Below are positions 56,609 through 64,000 of a stretch of DNA of 64,000 nucleotides, piece by piece. The notes under the pieces are model-generated. The model worked only from the letters and a program-made list of their open reading frames with translations. It searched no databases and was not told the DNA's origin. The stretch is from assembly GCA_942159475.1 (NCBI GenBank), contig OW804095.1:57440773-57504772 (forward strand), written 5' to 3'. The stretch is from Sthenelais limicola. Its lineage: Eukaryota > Annelida > Polychaeta > Phyllodocida > Sigalionidae. Positions within the stretch are counted from its first letter, which is position 1, and the number at the start of each line of letters is the position of its first letter. The translations under genes were made by a program, and so were the position numbers.

Positions 56609-57517
56609 TCGATATCTTCAACAAAAGCAGGTCCGGACAGCTCCGGAGGACATAAACGTCTCGATCCTATGTATACTTCAGTGTTGAAATGGAACGCAAC
56701 CTGCTGTGCACGTGCTTCACCTGTCTTATATAGGTGCCAACCCGAGCCACACCCAAAAAAATATGCCCATATATGGACATACAGGTGGCGAGGATCCACT
56801 CTGCACGGTTCCTTACCCATATTAGGTAACAGATCTCAAGAAAACTGCATATTACCTCGCGAATAAAATAAAGAAATAATATCATTCAGGCTATATAGTC
56901 AGACCCCAGGGAAAAATACACATTTCCTATACTACTTTTATCCGTATGGGCAGAGTGCACATTGCAGCGAACCAAGGGCATCAGCGCCTTGCCGGCAAGG
57001 TAGACGCTCCGCGTGTCGAGGTGTCCGCCATAGCGCTCTCCGACGCAACGTTCCGCTTTGTTTACTTCTTAGCGCGGTGTTTATTTCCATCGACGACAGG
57101 TTGAAAAGTGTATAGAAACTCAATGAGGGTTGACTTTGACCGAGAATTTGATCATAAAATGCTAAATAATAGCAGTAGAATACATGTTTCTTCGTTAAAT
57201 ATGTAAATTAAACATATTGGCTTGCTTCCCCGGGCTCCGTGGAATGAGACCGTCTCCTGATTACTCCTCCTACCGGCTCCTAACACCTTAGGTTAGCTTG
57301 AAATTGTCATTAAAAACAAAAGGAATATTTCCATGTGGAAATAGACCCAATCATGGTTTCAAAATGGCCGTAAATCCACCATGTAATCGTATCTACTCTC
57401 TCCCGTGTTCACCAGAGGCTTCTTTACGTGTATATGGCTCTCCTGAAGGCAGGGAATCAAATCTAATGTTAAGTCAACATTCCTCCTCCAGATATTGAAT
57501 AAAATTATCATTTAAAA
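56609..57517 (-). other. 900-bp spacer between integrase and extra ORF
   Basis: No ORF that reads as a family. A GC- and CpG-rich patch at 56950-57070 could be an internal promoter for the downstream ORF, since a separate message is the usual solution for a third ORF in this position. Short minus-strand ORFs (56885-56667, 57123-56938) are not convincing. Confidence 0.35.
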
Positions 57518-58726
57518 TCAGGGAAAGCCATATCTTGTGGGAGCCTTAATCACCCTCGTTCTGGTTCTCCTTGCACTTTCTGGCGATAAATCATTATCTC
57601 TGCTTTCATTATCAGGTTTTAGGCAGGGCTTCAGATAATCCACATGTATTTTCGCCATTTTCTTCGGGCCTTTATCAATGACATAGGTCCATTCATTTAG
57701 TTTTTCAACTATTTGAAAGGGACCCTCCCATCTTCCACACAGTAGCCGTCCAGTTTTCACTGTGATAAATTTGTAGACCCAATCTCCAGGAGCATATTCT
57801 CTGACCAACATGTATTCTTGTCATAGACCTTTTTCTGTGCTTTCACCGATCGTTTTAAATTCTTCATTACAAATTTGTGTGCCTTCAGGAGTTGTTCTCT
57901 GATGTATAACACCTGGTTATTTGGGCATCTTGCTTCAAAATTTTCGTCATAATTCCGATTAATGACTGCAGGCACCATTGAAATTTCCTCACCAAAGGTA
58001 AGTAGATTTGGAGAACAGCCGGTTGATTCATGCAAACTACACCTATAAGCATAGGTGATATATGGAATCAGCTGGTCCCAGTCATTTCTATGGAGATCTG
58101 CCAAGCCCGACAAAGCTGTCTTCAGAGTCCTAATCGATCTTTCAGCTAATCCATCGGATTGAGGCCTATAAGAATTGGTAAATGTTTTCTTTATAGACAT
58201 CAATATGCACAACTCTCTCCATAAAGAAGAAGTAAAGTTGGCACCCCTATCCGAATGAATATTCAATGGAGCTCCAAATTTCAAGATCCAGCCTTCCATA
58301 AGGTGGGTAGCACAAGTGTCAGCTTGGTAATTTGGCATAGGAAATGCCTCCATGTATTTTGAATAATAGTCCTGGACCACCATAAAGCATATGTTACCCC
58401 TGAGAGTCAAAGGTAAATTTACAGCAATATCCAGAGCTATCCTATCAAATCTTGCGCCAGAAATTTCATTATGAAGCGGTCTCTTCCCTTTCCTAGGGAA
58501 ATCTTTCACACGTTGGCAAATATCACAAGAAGCACACCATCGCTCTATATCTTCAGACATAAGTGGCCAGAAAAATGTTTGCTTCACCTTTCCTAGGGTC
58601 TTCTTTCTTCCAAAATGGCCACCTTGAGGAGAACCATGTAACATGCGGAAAATAGCCATTCTTATTTTCAACGGGCCAACGATAGCCATGTCAGAAACTG
58701 AGGCTTCTTCATGATATATCACATAT
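57518..58726 (-). pseudogene. Gypsy integrase, frameshifted near its C-terminus
   Basis: N-terminal zinc-binding HHCC domain: H-G-S-P-Q-G-G-H-F-G and C-A-S-C-D-I-C-Q. Catalytic core: first Asp in I-A-L-D-I-A-V (about 58435), second Asp in H-S-D-R-G-A-N-F (about 58250), Glu in D-G-L-A-E-R-S-I-R (about 58140). After Y-D-K-N-T (about 57800) the frame shifts by one base into the C-terminal piece (57811-57518), which has the G-D-W-V and R-W-E-G-P-F-Q-I-V features of a GPY/F module. No chromodomain follows. Integrase inserts the cDNA with a short duplication; the shift would truncate it here. Element C abuts the N-terminal end. Confidence 0.88.
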
Positions 58727-60446
58727 GAGTCTATCCACCAATCTTTCGTCATATGGCTTCTAAACAAGCAAAATTTAGAAGTGCTTATTTCATCTGGATT
58801 TTTTCATGCAATATAACCAACGTCTTGGGCGACATTTATGCGAAATTTGGGAAATTAATTCTAAAAAATCAGTACCTCTATGATATTGTGAATGTGGGTA
58901 GCTCAGTTACTATGTAAGCGACCGTGTGCATACATAATTGATTGCTTGAACATCATTCTAGTAATATTTAGACGCTTTTTATACTGGTTTATAGTATAGT
59001 AATATTAGGATAAATACTACTATTCATAATGCACTTTTTCTTTTAAAGAAAAGCAATATTTTCTTAGAGTAAGAGGCATTTGGATCTAAATGTATTTTGC
59101 TTCATTTTTTTAAGCATAATGACATGTTCGTTTCCAAATAAGATCTTTAATAATATGTTTTGCATATTATCATTCTGTCTGCTTCATCCCACAAGACAAA
59201 TATTGTTTGATGCAAATCACATAAAAAAATGATAATATTCGAAATATTTTAAAGTTAAGGATGAATAAAGTGTGTAGCATGGTCGCTTACATTTCAACCA
59301 TTACTGGGCCATTATATTTCCTATTCTACTGCATGAAACAATGCTGAGCTGGAGACTGATTGTGCAGTATTTCTATCCATCTGAAATCATCTTTGAATCT
59401 TAAGATATGGATTTGGGGTATTCAGGAAAAGTTTATTCCAAGAGAATCGGACCAAATGAATAATTTTCCAAAAGAATTATATCACAGAATTGACTGAGAA
59501 ATAGAGAATATTAGTGACCTATTCAGATCAACCATACATAGAGAACCACTGGACCGATTCTGTTGGAATAAACTATTCCTGAAAGCCCCAAATCCATATT
59601 TTATGATTCGCAGATAAAACATGTATATATTTGATTTTATTACTAGCTAAATGTTATAAATATAAATCCAATTGAATTTGTCCCCACGGTCGCTTACAGC
59701 ACACGGTCGCTTACATGTACAGATCAATATTGACTATGAGGAAAATCTGGGCTCTTTTAGAAATATTAATAATGTTGAATATACTCCGAATTATTGGGGA
59801 CATATTTTCACTAAAAAATCTTCTTTAAGGAAATAAATGGGGGAACAATATGATGATTCATATATGGCACGGTCGCTTACATTAAAAAGTGCCCATGCTC
59901 ATCTTTTATGCACTAAAAATGATGCTATATCAAAGATATCAAATCAATATCAAAACGATGTTTTCCATTGCCAAGATGATGTAAAATTCTTCTATTTAAC
60001 ATAGGGGTAAATGCCAAATACATGGTATATTATTTTCTACAATTGTTTTAAACAGTTGTAGCACGGTCGCTTACATCCTCCTACCCCACAGCACATTCTG
60101 AATCTATAACTATAGAGAGTTTTGTTATCACGATTTATTTTTAAAAAAAATATTTTTGGTATATTTTCAAACGTTATAATATGTCCAAGTTAATAATATG
60201 GGGCCATATTATATATTCTATATGCTTTCGAAAATGAGTAAGTCAGATTTTTTAAGCAATTTATGCAAATAAAACACACATTATTTACCCTAGAATAGCC
60301 ATTTTGGGATACAGACATATAAATGTGGTATACCATCAACATCTCTTGATATGGGGAATACATTTATGCTAATATTGCATTTGAATACACAAGAATAACA
60401 TCACTATGGAACAAAAACCATAAGACGAACGTTTGGTGGATAGACT
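58727..60446. mobile_element. Non-coding TIR element C with CACGGTCGCTTACAT motifs
   Basis: 1.7-kb insertion between the RNase H and integrase parts of pol. Inverted ends begin GAGTCTATCCACCA, then AAnnTTCGTCnTATGG; flanks are CATAT on each side (58722-58726, 60447-60451; ATATG on the minus strand). The interior is AT-rich and non-coding, with CACGGTCGCTTACAT or close variants at about 58912 (inverted), 59279, 59687, 59702, 59869 and 60062. With one CATAT kept, the pol frame runs through the site. Ends share ATCCACCAAT and CGnCATATG words with element B. Confidence 0.75.
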
Positions 60447-61563
60447 CATATAGAATCCCATTGCGTATTATCATCTTGCTGAGGAAACCATACAATACTC
60501 TAAACTCCCGTGTTTCTGCACGAATCTCCTGAGTGGAAAGTTCTTCTTTACTTCGAACCAGTGACTTGATTTTGGCAATATCTCTGTCTTCATCCTGATA
60601 TTTAGCCATCTCAACCTCTGAGCAAGGGAAAACTTCCTGCAAAAATCCTTTCTTCTCCTCCCATTTGCTTGTCATATCATCGACAGAAGATACCATACCA
60701 ATAGGTTTGCAAGGGTCCTTCCTGCACGTGACACAGCCAGGATTTTTACATCTCCTGATCTTCCTCATTCTTGAAAGAGCATCGGCATTGCTATGAAATT
60801 TTCCTGGCCGGTGGAAAATCTTAGATTGATCCACATCAAAATAAGCTAGAATAGACAGCCACCAAACCAAAATTCCATCAGCATCCTTGAAATTCAGGAC
60901 CCATCTCAATGAAGAATGATCCGTAAGAATGATAAATCTTGTGCCCCAGATGAAATGCTTGAACTTTTTCAAGGATTTAATCACCGCAAGCAGCTCCCTG
61001 TGCGTCGTACAATAATTCCTCTGAGTAGAATCCAATGATTTTGAGAAATAACAAAGAACTTTTTCTTCTCCGTCCTGTACCTGAGACAAAATCGAGCCAA
61101 TTGAAAAATTACTGGCATCAGAATCGAGAATAAATAGATCATTCTCGGTTGGATATCCTAGGATAGGCTCAGAAATCAATGCACTTTTCAGTAGGCAAAA
61201 CGATTTCTCCCGATCTTCATTCCATACAAATTTTGTATGATCCCTGAGCAGTTGGAACATAGGCTCAGCCTTCTCCGCAAATTCTGGAATAAAATCCCTG
61301 TAATATCCTACAAGTCCCAAGAAGGAACGAATATCTTTGATATTTTGTGGCTGTGGCCAGTGTGTAATAGCCTCAATCTTCTCCGGATCTGGTCTGCTCC
61401 CTTCGCTGTTAACTATTCTGCCTAGAAATCTAACAGAGCGCTTGAAAAGTACACATTTCTTTGGTTTCAAAATCAAACCAAATTTCTGTATTCTCTCAAA
61501 GACACATTTCAGATTTTTCCTGGCTTCTTCCAATGATTTTCCATAGGAAATTATAATTATCAT
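60447..61563 (-). pseudogene. Gypsy pol: end of reverse transcriptase and RNase H
   Basis: Continues the reverse transcriptase after the frameshift at about 61550, with L-E-E-A-R-K-N-L-K-C-V-F-E-R and F-L-G-L-V-G-Y-Y-R-D-F. RNase H follows: L-D-S-D-A-S-N-F-S-I-G (about 61115), H-R-E-L-L-A-V and L-T-D-H-S-S-L-R-W, then N-A-D-A-L-S-R-M, the usual gypsy RNase H end. A Cys cluster (C-K-N-P-G-C-V-T-C) lies in the linker. The frame meets element C after G-I-L-Y. Confidence 0.88.
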
Positions 61564-63163
61564 CTAAGTAAACCATACATTTTGTCCAGCGCAATCCTTG
61601 TAACATAGTCTCCACCATGCGTTCAAATGTGGCTGGGGCATTGCATAGCCCAAATGCCATCACATTGAAACGAAACAAGCCTATATGGGTGACGAATGCA
61701 GATTTTTCCTTCGATTCTTCATCCAATTCCACTTGCCAATAGCCTGATTCAAGATCCAGGGTAGAATAATACATGTTTTTCCCAAGAGCATCTAGACTTT
61801 CGTCGATTCTAGGTAGGGGGAACGCATCTTTCTTTGTGATGTCATTTACTTTGCGATAATCCACACAGAAACGAATGGAATTATCCTTCTTTTTGACCAG
61901 AACAATCGGTGATGACCATGGCGAATCACTAGGCGAAATAACTCCTTTATTTAACATCTTTACTAGCTCTTCTTCCACTGTTTTTCTCCTGCCTATGGGT
62001 AAGCGACGATAGCTCTGCTTGATAGGTTCCGAATCTCCAGTGTTTATGTGATGTTTCACGTTATCCGTTCTGCCTAGGTCTCCTCCAGGTTTTTGGAATA
62101 TATTGAAAAATTCCAATAGGTCAGATCTAACCAAATCTTTCTCCCTCTCAGTGGTAATGTCACTCTGAGAAACCAGCTGTTCCAGGTATTGAGGCAGATT
62201 ATATTCAGTCATTGCCGGATCACGAGCAATTGTTTCCAATAATACAGTAATTCGCTCATCCTCCAAGGTAGAATTTTCAGGTTCAGCGATGTCTATCGAC
62301 TCATCATTCCCAGTGTTCTCTATTTGAGAAACCACTTCAGCAACGCCTAATATCTCACCCTCTTCAATGAATTGTGCCTGGTTGGTGATATTCATCACAG
62401 GCAACCCATACAATTCCTCCTCTTCTCTATATCCTATCATGGTAGGAAAATTCACTAATCCTCTGTCATCGTCTATGTACATAGGAGGCTCCACAAGGAA
62501 ATCACATTTGCTCATGCCATTCCTAGGGCCAGTCCAGATTGCTTCTACCATCGTCACTGAATTCTTCTTAATTTTAGTTCTTTCCTTAACTCTCAGGGCT
62601 CCATTATTCGATACAAATTCACAAAAAGTTTTCTTTCCATTTATATCAATCTCCCCAGTTTTGCTTCTAAACGCCATGTCCACTGCCATCTGGAAATCTA
62701 AGCCTAATATTCCGGATTCTCTATGGATACGTCCAACGAAAAATCTCCAGACATGCAACTTTCCTCCAAGATCAAAGTGGAAATTAGCAACACCTAACAA
62801 GGTTATATCACTGCCATTAGCAGCAATGACCTTATCCGAAGTGGGTAACAATGAAGGTGGGTTGATCATAGAGGAATATATACCCTCATCGATCAAGCTG
62901 ATGGAGGCTCCAGTGTCCACTAATAGGTGATACAAATCTCTTCCAAAAGTAGCAGGTACATACCATCTTGCTCCTTTTAAGTTAGGCAGACAATAAACAA
63001 TTTCTTCAGGCCTGGTCACCAGTAATAAATCAGGAGCTTCAGGGGCCGTACCCTCCCCTAAGAAAGAAGGTCCTGAAGAATTATTCATTGCTGTAATTGT
63101 CTGGTCGGAAAAGCCACTTTGAGATAGGGTGGTTGAGTTGATGGCCTTGTCCAACACAACCAC
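61496..63163 (-). pseudogene. Gypsy pol: protease and most of reverse transcriptase
   Basis: Entered from gag by -1 frameshift; the first base overlaps the gag stop. Retropepsin: L-L-V-D-T-G-A-S-I-S-L-I (about 62910), A-A-N-G-S-D and I-L-G-L-D-F. Reverse transcriptase: S-P-W-S-S-P-I-V-L-V-K-K-K, F-C-V-D-Y-R-K-V-N, F-P-L-P-R-I-D, L-D-L-E-S-G-Y-W-Q-V, F-G-L-C-N-A-P-A-T-F and M-V-Y-L-D-D. One base after Y-L-D-D the frame is lost and the rest lies in another frame (61563 on). Protease matures the polyprotein and RT copies the genome; this copy cannot make a full RT. Confidence 0.88.
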
Positions 63164-64000
63164 TAGTCGTTTCCCTCAAGACCAGCCATGCTTTTACCAG
63201 ATTTCTGATCTAAGATTCCGGATTTGTTCTTAGCATCAAGGAAACCTTTACATGAAAAGGTAGAGTGTCCGGCTGTATCACACCACTTGCAATAAGGAGT
63301 CTGAGATGATTTATTCCTCCAGGGTCCACTTTTCCTGTATCCCGACCACTTTGTTCTCTCTCCCAAAGCATTTATCCCATATTCTTCCTCATCTGATTCG
63401 TCAAACTCAGCCTCAGTTGTGTGAGAAACAGCAGCAACTGTAGTCAACACATCAGAGCTGGCATTAACTCCAAAAAGTGTTTTTATTCCACTTTTATAAC
63501 GATTTGCTAAGTCCAGGGCATCGAATAATGACTTAGGCTGACGAGCATGAACTTCCAATGCAATCTTCTTGTCCAACATGCCTTTAATGAACTGCTGAAT
63601 CAGCAGTCGAGTATGAAAATTATGTCTTTCACCCGGAAAGGCCCAGATCATCAAAGATCTAAGATGAACTGCAAAGGCATTTAGATCCTCGCCAGGAATT
63701 TGCTTTCTTGAATAGAAGGTATTTTCTCGGTCTTCAGGAGTACCTCCTCCATATATCCTACATAATACGGTGACTAAGTCCTGATATGATCCTTCAGAGA
63801 TGTCAAAATCATTAACAACGCTTGCAGCCTCGCCTTTACATTTGGAGAAAAGCACCTTCATCCTTGTTTCCTGAGACCAATTGTTAGCAAAGCTAATATT
63901 CTCAAATTGAACAAGATATTGGTACCAATCCTTTCCCTCGAAAGCAGGAGGCATAGAGCATTTGGGCTTCTCTGACCATTGAGTCACAGATAGATTTGTG
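63163..64000 (-). CDS. Gypsy gag (start outside the window)
   Basis: The frame is open to the window edge, so the true start is to the right. Shows a capsid-like helical region (F-E-G-K-D-W-Y-Q-Y-L-V-Q-F, Y-S-R-K-Q-I-P-G-E-D-L-N-A-F-A) typical of metazoan gypsy gag. One zinc knuckle, C-K-W-C-D-T-A-G-H-S-T-F-S-C (C-x2-C-x4-H-x4-C, about 63250-63290), binds genomic RNA. Ends G-L-E-G-N-D then TAG. The last codons form a slippery site for pol. No stop or shift seen within the visible part. Confidence 0.9.
   Translation of the reverse strand, partial: TNLSVTQWSEKPKCSMPPAFEGKDWYQYLVQFENISFANNWSQETRMKVLFSKCKGEAASVVNDFDISEGSYQDLVTVLCRIYGGGTPEDRENTFYSRKQIPGEDLNAFAVHLRSLMIWAFPGERHNFHTRLLIQQFIKGMLDKKIALEVHARQPKSLFDALDLANRYKSGIKTLFGVNASSDVLTTVAAVSHTTEAEFDESDEEEYGINALGERTKWSGYRKSGPWRNKSSQTPYCKWCDTAGHSTFSCKGFLDAKNKSGILDQKSGKSMAGLEGND
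63169..63175 (-). promoter_or_regulatory. GGGAAAC slippery site for -1 gag-pol frameshifting
   Basis: On the minus strand the gag frame reads G-GGA-AAC then GAC-TAG, the exact X-XXY-YYZ layout. A -1 slip enters GGG-AAA-CGA-CTA, which is the open pol frame with no stop. The stop is two codons past the slip. The same heptamer serves gag-pol in some lentiviruses. A downstream stimulating fold was not checked. Confidence 0.75.

Larger units (their letters stand above)
51121..64000 (-). mobile_element. Ty3/gypsy retrotransposon with nested insertions, 5' end beyond window
   Basis: Minus-strand order from the right edge: gag (to 63163), protease and reverse transcriptase (63163-61496), end of RT and RNase H (61563-60447), integrase (58726-57518), an extra ORF (56608-53849), polypurine tract and 3' LTR. 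Three non-coding elements were inserted later at 51865-53769, 54634-56041 and 58727-60446. Removing them conceptually leaves pol and the extra ORF in phase across each junction. Two single-base frameshifts elsewhere in pol are genuine breaks. No chromodomain and no membrane protein seen. The left border is approximate. Confidence 0.88.

Noticed and set aside
56667..56885. Small hydrophobic ORF between integrase and the extra ORF
   Set aside because: Short, overlaps other frames, no conserved feature; position in an untranslated spacer makes chance likely.

Overview
This is a eukaryotic nuclear window, about 60-65% A+T, with one spliced host gene in a dense field of mobile elements. Intron-rich structure, many long G runs, AGGCCTAGGCCT-type words and the mix of elements suggest a marine invertebrate, perhaps an echinoderm or other invertebrate deuterostome. 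The taxon is inference; no ribosomal or mitochondrial marker is present.

Host gene: positions 8904-20136 (minus strand) hold a complete MAP2K4 (MKK4/SEK1) orthologue. I rebuilt 12 coding exons with GT-AG borders and an unbroken 370-codon frame: docking site, glycine-rich loop, HRD, DFG, the S-I-A-K-T activation loop and a C-terminal docking tail. Intron 2 contains an unexplained 684-nt open segment (13763-14446) with splice-like ends whose phases fit this intron, so it may be a large cassette exon.

Mobile elements, left to right. (1) A TIR element with TTA target duplication (1851-5159) splits a NADAR-domain fragment (1711-1850). (2) A 257-bp MITE at 21275-21531 is packed with CGACAA words. 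(3) A full-length two-ORF LINE (21669-28461, minus) has a poly(A) tail and 14-bp target duplication; its ORF1 carries a C-terminal NADAR domain. (4) A non-autonomous LTR element (29150-32746, minus) has retropepsin-like and coiled-coil coding only. (5) Small tandem arrays, MITEs and a possible LTR fill 41.5-49.3 kb. (6) A Ty3/gypsy element (about 51.1 kb to beyond the right edge, minus) has gag, a GGGAAAC slippery site, pol and an extra ORF downstream of integrase. It has been invaded by three non-coding inverted-repeat elements (51865-53769, 54634-56041, 58727-60446).

The recurring theme is that several non-autonomous inverted-repeat elements each carry a private 12-18 bp motif repeated many times in AT-rich DNA: GGCGACGTTTTTACA, GGCACGTTAYGGTGACAT, CACGGTCGCTTACAT, CGACAAA, TTTTTGTGACCCCCC. 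Two of them, in the gypsy element, share related termini and the same ATATG target, and conceptual removal leaves the interrupted reading frame in phase. This family and the NADAR-bearing LINE are the best candidates for something undescribed. Two single-base frameshifts in pol (beside the YLDD box and before the integrase C-terminus) indicate that this gypsy copy is probably dead.
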